64,000 bases of DNA, taken from positions 55,840,753 to 55,904,752 of the forward strand of contig NC_090281.1 of NCBI RefSeq assembly GCF_037392515.1, read 5' to 3'. How positions within the stretch are numbered: position 1 is the first letter of the stretch; the number at the start of each line of letters is the position of its first letter. The notes beneath the pieces are model-generated. The model saw nothing but the letters and a program-made list of their open reading frames with translations. It was not told the DNA's origin and ran no database searches. Positions 39,901 through 54,900 of the stretch are shown here, piece after piece. Origin of the DNA: Haliotis asinina (lineage: Eukaryota; Mollusca; Gastropoda; Lepetellida; Haliotidae). A program made the position numbers and the translations under genes.

Positions 39901-42900
39901 TAGAATCTGTTCTTCAAGAGCATGTACCCCACTTAAGCTTAAGGATATTATACTTCTTGTAAGCTTGATGACACAAGTCCAACAGGTTTATCCTACACAT
40001 GTAACACTGTGCATATCTCCTTACAATTTTCAGTTCTCAGTGGGCACTGTCTAAATTCAGAACAAAACATTCCATACTCATTTATATATATATTTAATTT
40101 CTCTTTCAGTTTTACTATTAAGGAAAACAGAACAGTTTAATGTGAGCTATGAACTTGGACAAGTCTGTGTACCTGGGCACCCATACACCTCCCATCTGAG
40201 GGCAATCCTGTCCTGGTAGTCAGTAGGCCACAACCTCAGGAAGCGTACATTGATGGGGATCATCAGGTAGTGCTTCCTAACTGTCTTTGAGTCCCAGTTC
40301 CCATCAAAATGCTGACAATACAAAACAGTAGCAGAAATATCTTAGTGTAGCAAGAAATATCCAGGAATTCAAATGTAACAAATAGGTCCCCATTTTGTCC
40401 CTGAAATGGGGAAAGTCAACAGTTTGTTTGTCTCATTCCATTCAGTGTGAAAATATTCCTAAGCTGTTCTATCTGAATGCTTTTCAATTTATATATTCAG
40501 TGACAGAGCCCGAATATTGAACAGCTTCTCTCGGTTTGGTCCACATGCTGTCTGTATATCTACTAGGCAGACCCAGTTTAGAATTGGTCTTTAGCAACCC
40601 ATGCATGTCGTGAAAGTTGACTGACAGGATCATGCTTGGCTGGTTGACACATTTCATTGATGGTCATGCTGTTGATACTCTGGTTACAGACCACAGTTAT
40701 ATACCTGGAATATTGCTGAGTGCAATGTTTAACAACAAACAGCTTGTACATGAGTCTGATTATCTGATATCTTAATCACAACAGGCACGAAGTCCAGATT
40801 CCGTAACTGTAAAATCTGTATTCATGAGCAAAACTGTGAAGAAAACATGCAGAACACCATTTGTAGCACAGCCCTCAATGGGAGCTCCCTACTTCCAGCT
40901 ATCACAGGTGGTTTATTTGAGAAGGATACAAATGATTTGATTGTTTATCACTTCCTTGTTCTTAGAAATGAATATGTACGTACACGTGTAACAAAGATGT
41001 ATATGGTTGGCTGAAGGGTGTACAGCGAAGATTGCTATCTGTGCTACATAGACAGGATGCTACCATGAAGATTTTTCCAAACGAAAGTGACCTGTGAAGG
41101 TCCGGGTTAGAAAAGGCCTTCAGCACCCATGCTTGCCATAAAAGGCAATGATGCGTGTTGTAAGAGGCGACTAACGGGATCGGGTGGTCAGACTCGCTGA
41201 CTTGGTTGACACATGTCATTGGTTCCAAACTGCGCAGATCAATGCTCATGCTGTTGACGACTAGATTGACTGGTCCAGAATCGATTAATTACAGTCCAGC
41301 GCCTTATACCTGGAATATTGCTGACTGCGGCGAAAAACTAAACTCACTCACTCACTCACTTAATAAAAGTAATTTTTAATCTAGATCTTGTACACAACAT
41401 GATTATCGAAACTTGATTATAAAGGTCTTTCATAAAATCTAGGCCCTGACTTTTGAATGTTTCGCCACTAATAAAACTGTTGAACAACACCAGTCATGTC
41501 GTGTGATATTGCACCTTGGTACAATTATTGAGACTTAGATCAAATTATAAATTATTAAAACTATTATTCAGTTTTTATTGCAGATTTAGATAAATCCATT
41601 GTGAATGAAAGTCCTGTTTTACTGTACCTTCACTGTTGTTCCCTCGTAATAAGGGAACCATGTTTTGCCATCAGTAGATGACGATAGAGTGTACTCTCTC
41701 ACAAACTGGTTTTTATCATCTCGGCCCTGAGTAGCCACTGCTGTCACCTCCACCACACGACCCAGGTCAACCTGGCAAGCATCACACATCAGGGCATCCA
41801 ATGTTAAAATCATGTTTCCTCCCAAACTACTAGCAAATCCAACTTAATACAATTTAACTTCCAATAATTTTGACGCAGTAACAAAAAACTTATTTTAAAG
41901 CACTTGGTATGATGTGGACACGGATGAACCCGCCATCTTCTGCTCTTCAGGCATACACTTAACCACTATATCATTTATAAATTCCATTTTGCATTTCGAA
42001 CATTGACAAATAACACCAACTTCCAGCAAACACTAACAAACCTTTCAGAAACATTTATGAGTATGAAATCCTTCTGTTCTTGAATAATAAATTAAGTCAT
42101 GAAAGGATACAGTTCAATTCACCAAATGTTTCAATATGCAGCATGTGAATTATAGCAGACATAGTGTTGACAGACCTAGAAACATAACATGTGATTAAAA
42201 CCAAGCAATTGCAGCATCAACTTGGCTACCAATGTCCACACATTGTATAAACCTCCAGCATTGTTCATGGAAGCTCAGACTCGCCTGAATGTACTGGTTG
42301 CTGTCGTAATACTCAGCCTCCCAGGCCCCGATGTAGTCACCCTGAGCTGGCTGGTTCAGACGGGACCGTTGAGGGCCGTGTTCTGAGTTGAGGGAGGATG
42401 AAGCTGTGAGCTGGCTGTCATCAATCTTCTGTGGCCCGTCAATCAGTGGAATCTCACGACATGCTGAAACAGGGGGTCTTCAGTTACTGACCAGATTCTA
42501 GCCTCCCTCAGTAAAATCTGACTGTGAACTGTACAATAATTCATAAATCTAGAATAAATATTAAAATCAATTTTTCTGTGTAACATCTGAACATCTCAGT
42601 GAGGACTTACTGATTGGGCACACGAAGAAGTCAACTCTGAGCGCGACTGCTGTATGGTAACTGGTGGCTGTGATGCGAACATATTGGGCTTGGAAGTGAG
42701 ACTTCATGAAGTTGGTGACAGACACATTGTTGATGGTGTTTCCAGTAAAGATCTGAAACAAAGCAAGTGCCTATAACAGTGCATGACTACACAAGGCAAC
42801 ACAGGATTTAAGACCTAGGATGGTTTTGTTAGAGCAGGCTGAATGAATGTTCAGTAACAACTTGTGATTCACATTGCTCTAAGTATTTGGAAGAGGTGTG

Positions 42901-45900
42901 CAGCTAACTAAATGTGGTTCAGACAATCCAGTGATTGATAGTATGAGTACAAGGCTATGATGACATGCCGAGTCACTAAGCCTCCACGAACTCCCTCCAC
43001 AGATCAGCACAGATTTTCCGAGACTGAAAGGACCTTTGAGGTACCTCCAGCATATCTGATAGGGACTTCAGTGCACCCAAAGTGGCACTTATTGGGGACC
43101 TAGAACGGAGCTTTAAGGGTGGACCTTCAAGAGACATACTAATATTCCAACAATGAATCATGACAGTGTGATCATGATATCCTCCACTTCTGGACTCACA
43201 CTTAGGTAAACCTCTACTAACCACTGGTGGTTTGTTATATATATGCAACCACTGACATTTATAGAGTGTGCAAGTAATTTAATACTGAAAACCCGTCTGA
43301 CATGCAAAAGAAACTTAGAGCTCCTACTGTGAGTATTATGTTGAAACTAAATCCAAGAAAGCCCTAAAAGCTTTTTTAACGGCAAGGATGTTTTCGTGCC
43401 CATAAATGCGGGTAGTGACTTTAGTTTCTGGAAGGTGAGGCTTACCTCCCTTACCCACTCCCCTTTGTTGACTTCTAATTGGGTAGCAAATTCTTGATGG
43501 AAACAAAGGGCAGATAATCTGCATTCATGAAAACCATGAAAATGCCTCACAGGGTTAGTACAGGTTTACCCTGGGAACATAGATTTTTATGAGCATGTGT
43601 GACTGACTTCAATAAATACGAATTGCCTGTCTAACAATAATATTTCAGTCTTACATAATCAGTTCCATATGGCTGCTGGTAGGTGAAGTATTGGGTGCTT
43701 CCATCCCTAAGTTTGTACATCACTTTGTACTTGGTGACCCATTCCGGGGCATCTGGATTGCCTTCTGTGGTAACTCCTCGTATGACCTTCACTGCTCCAA
43801 GGTCAACCTCCAGCCAGTTTGCTGCATCAGATGATTTGGGCTTCCAGCAGGACGGGATGTATTGTGGTCCATTAGCATGGAGACGACTATCGTGTGGAGT
43901 GTGCTGAGGGTCCAAGATACTGGAGGCATTGAAACCACCATCTTGGACAAACAGAGGACCACTCACTCCATAGTCTGCGTAACAGTCCTCTGAAAGTAGT
44001 TGAAACTATATGAAAATTCTACAACCGACAGAGTGATAAAACATCAATATCACTTTAAACTCCAATTAATTACTTTAGAACCAGCAAAATAACAGCACTG
44101 GAAGAGGCAAAGTTGTCCGTGCAGATTTGGTGCGAATGTCTATTTCAAGGACATTCACTGGTACCAAAAGAAGGATTAAACAGAATTATTGATTGTAAAA
44201 TATACCTTTTCGATTAATCAGAATTTTTTGGGTTTGGTATAACACACCTTAAGGAAGTAAACTAACCATTAAATTTGACACACATTCACAAACACACAGT
44301 GTATGCTATGTGCACAGTAATAATAAAATCTTAACCATTTTCTATCGTTTCATTGCATGACAGTATTAGTTACAACAAACATTCATTTGAGAAAACACGG
44401 GGAAAACCACTTAAAATTGGTGACCACATTAAAAATGTACATATACTTCAATTATAATCAATAATCATTGACCACAAGTCCTCTGATAATGAATAGTGGA
44501 GTTGGTTTCGGATTCCCAGCTGGGGATACAGTTTGGCCTGGAATCCTTGGATGGCCACAAGCATGGGGTGCTGGGGATACAGTCTGGCCTGGAATCCTTG
44601 GACGGCCACAAGCATGGGGTGCTGGGGATACAGTCTGGCCTGGAATCCTTGGACGGCCACAAGTACAAGCATGGGGTGCTGGGGATACAGTCTGGCCTGG
44701 AATCCTTGGTCGGCCACAAGCATGGGGTGCTGGGGATACAGTCTGGCCTGGAATCCTTGGATGGCCACAAGCATGCGGTGCTGGGGATAGAGTCTGGCCT
44801 GGAATCCTTGGATGGCCACAAGCATGGGGTGCTGGGGATAGAGTCTGGCCTGGAATCCTTGGTCGGCCACAAGCATGCGGTGCTGGGGATAGAGTCTGGC
44901 CTGGAATCCTTGGATGGCCACAAGCATGCAGTGCTGGGGATAGAGTCTGGCCTGGAATCCTTGGACGGCCACAAGCATGGGGTGCTGGGGATAGAGTCTG
45001 GCCTGGAATCCTTGGACGGCCACAAGTACAAGCATGGGGTGCTGGGGATACAGTCTGGCCTGGAATCCTTGGACGGCCACAAGCATGGGGTGCTGGGGAT
45101 ACAGTCTGGCCTGGAATCCTTGGATGGCCACAAGCATGGGGTGCTGGGGATACAGTCTGGCCTGGAATCCTTGGACGGCCACAAGCATGGGGTGCTGGGG
45201 ATACAGTCTGGCCTGGAATCCTTGGACGGCCACAAGCATGGGGTGCTGGGGATACAGTCTGGCCTGGAATCCTTGGACGGCCACAAGCATGGGGTGCTGG
45301 GGATACAGTCTGGCCTGGAATCCTTGGACGGCCACAAGCATGGGATGCTGGGGATAGAGTCTGACCTGGAATCCTTGGACAGCCACAAGCATGCAGTGCT
45401 GGGGATAGAGTCTGACCTGGAATCCTTGGTCGGCCACAAGCATGGGGTGCTGGGGATAGAGTCTGTCCTGGAATCCTTATACGGCCACAAGCATGGGGTG
45501 CTGGGGATACAGTCTGGCCCGGAATCCTTACACAGTCACAAGCATGGGGTGCTGGGGATACAGTTTGGCCCGGAATCACTCTATGAACATGCATGATGCA
45601 TGGCACCCTCAGATCTATTCTATCATGGAATGATCACTAGCACTAGACCTAGTCTGTCCTGGAATCCTTACATGGGCATCAGGAGAGTCAGCTGGTCTCA
45701 AACATAATCAGTCTATAATGGTGTGAATACCTTCAATACAGCCAAGGATTTCCCACTTGAGAGAAATCCCCTTGTTCCATGCTGTGGGTATCAGCTTGAT
45801 GGACTTGGCTTCTATGGGAAAGTTGAGGAATATCTCTACCGTTGTGTCACTGTCCATGCAGCCTGTAAACACCTGCAGTGTAAACACATGGATAGTCTCA

Positions 45901-48900
45901 CACAGACATGTGGATAGTCTCACACAAACATGTGGATAGTCTTACACAGGCATCTGGATAGTCTCAGACAGACATGTGGATGTGGATAGTCTCACACAGA
46001 CATGTGAATAGTCTCACAGGCAAATGTGGATTATTTTACAGACATATGGATAGTCTCATACAAACATATGGATAGTTTCACACAGACAAGTGGATAGTCT
46101 CACACAAACATGTGGATAGTCTCACACAGACATCAGACATATGGATAGTTTCACAGACATACGGATAGTCTCACACAGACATATGGATAGTCTCACACAG
46201 GCATCAGACATATGAATAGTCTCACACAGATTTTTGGATAGTCTCACATTTTACACAGACATGTGGATAGTCTTACACCGACATGTGGATAGTCTCACAG
46301 AAACACACTGATTGTTTGTTTCACACAAACTAATGGAAAATTCCTGAAAGTAAGTAACTTTAAGTAGATATCTTGAAGTAGGTAGTGTCAAGGCAGTACC
46401 TTGAAGGAAGTACCCTAAACCAAGTACCTTATCCATTATTAATAACCTTCAAACAAGTATGTTATCAACCATTAATTACTTTCAAGCACGTGCCTTATCA
46501 ATCCATAAGTACCTTCAAGCAAGTATGTTATCGATTTTTCAGTGCCTTCAAGCCAAACATTTTCAAGTAAGTACCTTATCGACACCTGGCGGATCCTGAT
46601 AAGTGTACCATGGGCTGAAGTAGTCATACTGGTACATTAACTTGAACTTAGTGACCCATTCTCCAGTTTCGCTGCTTCCCGCTATCTGGATCCCACGGGT
46701 GATGATGATGTTGTAGAAGGTGGCAGAGATCCACTGACCTTGAGCTGTCATAGCTGAAGACCATCCACCTGGAATGAGGACAGGGTAGATAACATTCTAA
46801 CAGCATTCTAAAACTGATAGAGGCAAACAACTTTCTACATTATAATGGACATAGATCAGAGAAATCACTTTAGTTTTGATCAAGAAGATTAGAATTGATA
46901 GGATGTTACTTAACATCTTGTTTCTTTGTTGTATATCACCATCCATTGCTGTATACCACCACCTACTGCAGTATTCCAGCTGCTTGATATTGACCAGCTT
47001 AAGTCTGTGATTGATGCTGTGAGCAATGCCCCATGTCATCGGGATACAATGGCAAGTCATCAACCAAGCGTACCATAGTACCCTATCTACTAAACTTGCA
47101 AACGATCTATGAGAACTGGGTTCAGAATTATTGCCGTCAAATGTTCTTGTTGAGGAGTATACGAGGGTGAATTCTGAAAGCTGCCTGTCTACAGACTACT
47201 CCTAGTACCTTTGTTTCCGGGGGTGAGTCTTGACGCATCGGGTCCATGACCAGGGTCGCGAGCTGACGTAACCTGTAGCGCCCCCTGTCCTGGCGGGAGA
47301 CTGTAGTTCCCTGATATCATAGGCTCAGCCTTGCATAGATCTGGAAACAGAGATGGAACCTCCTTGCTTTCACAGGTAAAAGATTATGGGTGAACCCACT
47401 AGAATGCTGTAACTCACGTTGTATTTAGTTAGCAGATACTGTCATCATATTCAAATATTTTCTGCATAACACTGAGGACAAATGTCAAAACAAATAATAA
47501 ACACATAGTAAATATTCACATTGTTTCGAAATTTGCAACAATGAATGTAACATTCTATAATATACTCTTAAAAAAAAGTAGGGGAACTTCATTTTTATAT
47601 TTACAATTAAAAATATTTAGGAGATTTATCGTAAGTCAATCAGTGTTGATATGATATTATTGAATGTTTTGAAAGTGCATCACAACCATAGCTATTTGGA
47701 ATGCACTTGCTTTTGAAAGATGATTGATTTTTAGCATGTAATTTGCATGTAGACCATTTTCATTGTAAAACAAATGACTTAAAACAAACCCTAACAAATG
47801 TGTGATGCAAGATGAGTGTCAAAATTAATGTTCTAAGTGATTTCTCAACTTCTTGAAAAACACCAAAATCAAATATGTGCAAGTGTATGGGGCTACTGCG
47901 TTGTGCATGTGCATATCATGCACTGTGTTTTAGGGGTGCTAATAAAGGGAAATGGTGGTGCGTTTATAACATGTCTGTCCTTTAAACGTTTGTTAACGTT
48001 AACACTTCCTTTCAAAATTGAGAGTTCAAGTTCCCCTACTTTTTTTGAAGAGTATACTATTGCAAAACATAGTATTTTAAACAATGACTCATATTGAAGA
48101 ATTCTCATCCATTTGAAACCATTTTGGGGAAGCAACATAAATATTAAAAACACATCTCTACAAGGGGGTTGGATGACCACATGGCCCTGAGACAAGGTGA
48201 GCTATATGATATGGAAACCCCACCACAGCAACAGGAATGAAGTAGGATCACTATTTCAAACTGCCACACAAAAAGCTTTAAAAATAAGTGCTTCTGAAAA
48301 TATAGTTTCTTTAAATGCAATGCTGACAGCAATAAAGCAGTAGTCTGGCTGACATTGGAAGAATGGTACATGTTGGAAGAGATCAAGAACGTCACCTTTT
48401 CCCACTGGTGTTGTCTGAGTTATTGATGGAGCTATGGTTGTCTCTGGCGATGCTGCAACAGAAGATACATCTGATCAGGGAACGTGTACTCAAGTAAAGC
48501 AGACATGTTCGGGATTGAAAGATTAGTCTGGAAGAGAGAAATTGTAGGACTTGTATCCCTTGTGTGTCATAAACAGGACACAAAGACCAATATTTATTAA
48601 TTTTCTCCCAAACAAGTATATACAACATCAGTTTCAGTATCAGCAATGTACAACGGGCAAAATGGCAGTGAAAATGATGACTAAATCACTGAAAACCTGT
48701 GATGAATAAGCATACCCTACTCTAAGTCAGCGAGTGATTTTAGTTTTACACTGCACTCAGTAATATTCAAGCTATATGGCTGCAGTTTGTATATAATCAA
48801 GTCTGGGCCAGACAATCCAGTGATCAACAGCATGAGCAGTTGAGAACCAATGACTTGAGTCAACCATGTCAGTGAGTCTAACCATCCAATCCCATTAGTC

Positions 48901-51900
48901 ACCTTTTATGACAAGAATGGATTACTGAAGGTCAGTTTCAAACCAGATCTTTACTGGTCCCCAATCCTAAAGGATGAAAGCAAATATTTAAAGAGTCTAC
49001 ATTAATTACATAATAAAGAAAGGTCAATGTAATTGCCTCACCTGATTTTTCACAAATGTAGTTGTTGAGAGCTGAGCATTTCTTGTCATTCCATTTGTAG
49101 CTCCAGTTCGGGACCATCTGAGAGCAGTCCTCCTCACCCCCCAATGAGTTGGGTTCACCTGTAGATGATTCAGGAGATCATCAATCAACAACAGCAATAA
49201 CAACATAGGTTACATTTGGCATTGTGTATATTTACTGTGCATATTCATTATGTATCTTCATTGTGTTTATTCACTGTGTATTCATTGTGTATTTGTTGCG
49301 CATTTGTTATGTATTCGTTACGTATTTCTTGTGTATTCATTGTGTATTTGTTGCGCATTCATTGTATATTTGTTGTGCATTCATTGTTTATTCACTGTGT
49401 ATTCATTGTGTATATGTTGTGTATTCATTGTGTATATATTGTGTATTCATTGCATATTCATTGTGTATTTGTTGTGTATTCATTGTGTATTTGTTGTGTA
49501 TTCATTGTGTATTCATTGCGTATTTGTTGTGTATATACTGTGTATTCATTTTGTATTCAGCAGCAAAAACAACATATACAACAAACAAGTAAGGGAACAC
49601 CCTAAATTTTTTACATCGATACGTAAACTTAGACAAGGGAAAGTCATTTACACTCAAAGATAAATGCAACTTTTTGTGTGCTTAAATGGTCAGCGAATCA
49701 ACTGATTCAGTGTGTGTTGAGTTTGAGTGAAGTAAAACATTGTCAAAAACAGTGAACAACAAGGGTGCTGAGACACACCATCACCATGTGTGTTTGACTT
49801 AAATGCCCAAACACAACAGCCCAGTGCATAAAGAACACAAAGCAGTTACCTTAATTCATTAAATCAATCATTTACAGAATTTATGAAAGTATAGTCTTTT
49901 AAATTATTTTGAACAAACTATAATTTTTTCCAAATCTACCTGTCAAGGGTAGTTAGTTTGGAATCCTAAATAAAAGCCAGAGATTTCTGCCTCAACAAGC
50001 AGCATGTCATCCCAGTACACCTCGGTCCTACCTGGATGCCAGTTGACATATCGGAATGGTGCCTTGTTGCTCCACTCCCATCCTCCTTCCTGGTTCTTGT
50101 CATTGGCACCAATCCAGAACCACTCTTGGACAGCAGCATACTCACCAGCAGACAAGACAGCTGCAAAAACATGCAGTAAAATGACAACCTGATTTACACT
50201 AGAATTCCCATGGAAATCTAAACTGAGGTTTGACAACCTGATCTACTCCGGAATTCTCACAGGGAGCCTGCACTGAGGTTGGACAACCTGATCTACTCCG
50301 GAATTCCCATAGGGAGCCTGCACTGAGGTCAGACAACCTGATCTACTCCAGAATTCCCACAGGGAGCCTGCACTGAGGTCGGACAACCTGATCTACTCCG
50401 GAATTCCCATAGGGAGCCTGCACTGAGGGCGGACAGCCTGATCTACTCCGGAATTCCCACAGGGAGCCTGCACTGAGGTCGGACAACCTGATCTACTTCG
50501 GAATTCCCATAGGGAGCCTGCACTGAGGTCGGACAACCTGATCTACTCCAGAATTCCCATGGGGAGCCTGCACTGAGGTGGGACAGCCTGATCTACTCCA
50601 GAATTCCCATAGGGAGCCTGCATTGAGGTGGGACAACCTGATCTACTCCGGAATGCCCACAGGGAGTCTGCACTGAGGTCGGACAACCTGATCTACTCCA
50701 GAATTCCCACAGGCAGCCTGCACTGAGGTCGGACAACCTGATCTACTCCAGAATTCCCACAGGGAGCCTGCACTGAGGTCAGACAACCTGATCTACTCCA
50801 GAATTCCCATAGGGAGCCTGCACTGAGGTCGGACAACCTGATCTAATCCGGAATTCCCATAGGGAGCCTGCACTGAGGTCGGACAACCTGTTCTACTCTG
50901 GAATTCCCAAAGACATCTAACTTTGGGTCTTACTAGTACTTGTACTGATGTCTGCAAAGCTGATCTACCAAACAACACTGTGGACATTTTGCACACAAGA
51001 ATATTCATGATCTGCAGATGTATTTACCTTGCAGAAAGGTTTGTTCTTTTGGCCCATCTATGCTGACCAGGTCGGAACCCCGCCTGAGGCAGTCAGCCCT
51101 GGCATCAACCCAGTTCTTGGTAGCACCAACTATGACTTGGTAGCAGGAACTCTCCATGCCGTTGAAGATCCAGTTGGGTCCACATCGGTAAGACCAGGGT
51201 GCTGAAACAGATCTGACACACTGCTGAAACATGTACATATACAGTCAGTGGAAAGGGTGAAGGTCATTTAACACCCCAGGACCCCATTTCACAAAGCTCT
51301 GGTAAGCTTAAGATCTCATAGCTTTTCCTGTAGCATTCGTTCGTCCAATATTGTAACATAGAGGTACGAACGCTAAAAGAAAAATTACGAGGGCTTTGTG
51401 AAATAGGGCCCAGGTGGCTTAAGTTCACAGTAATCACTAGTCCAGATGTATCTTAGCAATGGTGCACAATGCATGAACAACCAAGATCCATGTAAGCTTA
51501 GTAACATATTCATGTAAAAATATTACCCACTTGATTCTGACTCGCTTGCATACAATCATGCTAATATGTTCACAAGTCAAATATTAACCAGCTGTATGCT
51601 ATTGACACCAGAAGTGTTTTGGATTTGGAACTACAGTGGAACATATCAACTGACATTTGCCAGCAGGGGACAATAGTTATCTCCCTTACCTGTGACAGCT
51701 GCACCTGGAGTGGCTGTGGCACCAACTGAAAGAGAACAATCAGCACATCATGAAATACCACAACATCGGATCATGAAAATTAACAAGGTATTCATATACA
51801 CATACGATTCACATGGTAATTAAAGCCTGGAAGCCTTTAAGTAGTGCTTGATGATGACTTCTAACATGGTGACTCACTTGCAGGGCTCCGACAGATGAAG

Positions 51901-54900
51901 TTGTGTTGCTGTTTGCACCAGTTGTCTCGCCAACTGCCAGGGTATGGAGACCTGACAAACTGGGCATCAACACACTCCTGTCCAACTTGGTCATGAGAGT
52001 TGGGCTCCCCAGGGGCGAAGTTGTTGAAAGTTAGCTGGAAGTAAACCTCAGTTATTAGTGAAAACATTTGTGCCTGTTAATGTTCAAAGACATGCTCAAT
52101 GCTTAGCAATGATTGGGTTGGTTTGTGGTTCATTTCCCTAAATGTGTGCAATGTTGGAAGCCATGACTAGTGTTTCCCACTGTGAATATTGCTTTAGGTA
52201 CTGCCAAAGAGTGGCACGAAACAAAACTCCTCCACTATTAGGGTTTGGAGTTTACCAGAGATGAGGTTGTATTCTCCACCCAGGTAAAACCATCTTACCG
52301 GTGTATTGTCCACCCAGGTAAAACCATCTTACTGGTGTATTGCCACACTAGTAAAACCATCTTACTGGTGTATGGCCACACAGGTACAACCATCTTACTG
52401 GTGTATGGCCACACAGGTAAAACCATCTTACTGGTGTATGACCATACAGGTAAAACCATATTACTGGTGTATTGCCACACAGGTAAAACCATCTTACTGG
52501 TATATTACCACACAGGTAAAACCATCTTACTGATGTATTGCCACACAGGTAAAACCATCTTACTGGTGTATTGCCACACAGGTAAAACCATCTTACTGGT
52601 GTATGACCATACAGGTAAAACCATCTTACTGGTGTATTGCCACACAGGTAAAACCATCTTACTGGTATATTACCACACAGGTAAAACCATCTTACTGGTG
52701 TATGACCATACAGGTAAAACCATCTTACTGGTGTATTGCCACACAGGTAAAACCATCTTACTGGTATATTACCACACAGGTAAAACCATCTTACTGATGT
52801 ATTGCCACACAGGTAAAACCATCTTACTGGTGTATGGCCACACAGGTAAAACCATCTTACTGGTGTATTGCCACACAGGTACAACCATCTTACTGGTATA
52901 TTGCCACACAGGTAAAACCATCTAACTGGTGTATGGCCACACAGGTAAAACAATCTTACTGGTGTATGGCCACACAGGTAAAACCATCTTACTGGTGTAC
53001 TGCCACACAGGTAAAACCATTTTGCAGGTGCATTGTCCACCCAGGTAAAACCATCTTACTGGTGTATTGTCCACCCAGATAAAACCAACTTACTGGTGTA
53101 TTGTCCACCCAGACAAAATCATGGTTCGTTGTTTGTCGATCTCGTTTCAGTCCTATCCATGCATTTCCCTGCTGAAGCATTTTTTCTACAACATACATCC
53201 AGAGGTAGATTTTACAACAGCTCTTAAAAGGCAAGCCGTATTTAACAAAGGGAATCATGTACTGATCATATGGCTATCTGATTTCTAAAACTGAGGAAGA
53301 CCCTTCTCCAAAAATCAAAAACCTTACTACCATTATAATATACTATTAATAAATGTTATCAAATTCAAAAAAATTCACAAAAGCAGTCACGTTTAAAGTT
53401 GTTTTTTCTGACCAACTCCTTGTTTGATGGCTTAAAAGTAGTGTTTTTCTGATGACAGTGACTGCCATGAAAAATGACACACTGTAACTTCTCACTTTGT
53501 CACTGAACGAGGTTGTGGTGTATTTTATTCTCAAGAAACTTGCTTCTACTGTCTACAAACTAAGAAGTTGTAGGAATAAGTTAGACTGATGAGTTTGGCA
53601 GGTGGTTAGAGCATTCACTCATATGAAGAACAAAATTTGACTCCCCACATGGGTACAATGTGTGAAACCTATTTCTGGTGTTCCCCGCCATGATATTGCT
53701 GAATATTGCTAAAAGAGGTGAAACACTAATCCCGCTCACACTCTAACATTTAATAACTTGGTTGGTGTATTTTATATCAAATAACAAAACGCCAATATTA
53801 TCCCTTTGTCCTACCGATGAGGAACGACTGCTCCAAGGGGTCCCGAATAGTGGTAAGGGAACCACCACTAACACTACAGAAATTCTGCGCCATCGTCCAG
53901 TTGAGGTGGGACCCAAGGAAGTAGCAGTCTTGTCGGAACAGAACCCACTGACTTGGGCACGTCATATTGTTGGCTGAAACACATAGAACACAACATGTCA
54001 GCTCAGTTAGGTGTTCATATCCAGCATAGAAAACACTGTCTTCAACATGAGTCCCATGTTACGAATTGATCTGGAGCTAAATATAAGCAAACTGCACCTC
54101 TAAAACTGTGACATAGGGAGACAAATGTAGATATACGTGTATATGCTTGAAAACGGTATAAGAAGCTATACCAAAAAGTCGCTGTTGTGAATATATAAAG
54201 AAGTTGATAATCAAAAAAGTTTTGTCATCTCAAGTAAATAAACCAATCCTTTGAAGCCATTATGAAGGAAAGGATGTGTGAAATCATTAAAAACACAGAT
54301 GTAGATACATATGTGATTACAAACTGTCCATTTTGTTGTATTTGGTGTTAATTTGAAATAAAACACAAACAAACACAAATACTTACTTCACCCCCTTTTT
54401 TGCAAAAGGACACTGGCCTCACCATTTCTTCCAAATTTGAAGTACTAAATAAATGCTCCTTCCTTTTAATCAGGAGTTAAATCATATCAGCCTTAAGAAT
54501 GGTTAGTAAAAAATGTCAACAATGCCAGAAAAATGTGTTGGTAAGACTACAGAATACTGGATACCCTCTGCCATCTTTGAAAGCAAGCAAGTTTACTTTT
54601 GGTTAGGGTAAGGGTAAGGTTTACAGTCAAGAGTTTTTGTTAGGGTGACATGACACTCAACAATATGTCTGGTAGGTATCCAGTGTTCTGAAGGTGTACT
54701 AATGTGTTTTAAAACTTGTTCATTTGGACAGTGTAAATAATCTTTAATTATTATTCATTGCAACCATTGCTAATTATCAGGCATGTGCTTTGCGTGAAAT
54801 TCATGAGGCTGCTTAAAACTGAACTTTAAATAGATAAAGTATACATACCCGGTTCCGTATGATTGACATACTTCTGTGCAATGGGCATTTCACACATGTA

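Noticed and set aside
42275..42284. A GT donor five bases after the GC donor of exon 21
   Set aside because: It would leave exon 22 out of frame and destroy the QVDLG motif.
44458..45606. Overlapping open frames of 298-382 codons on both strands
   Set aside because: They arise from a 51/57-bp tandem repeat whose units are multiples of three. No start context, domain or splice logic, and they lie inside an intron of the receptor.
49216..49663. Three overlapping Cys/Ile/Val-rich frames resembling a membrane protein
   Set aside because: Low-complexity TATTCATTGTG array open in all three frames.
52245..53040. Open frames of 226 and 230 codons with repeated KTILLVY or VRWFYL motifs
   Set aside because: Products of the 33-bp exon 9 donor array; not independent genes.
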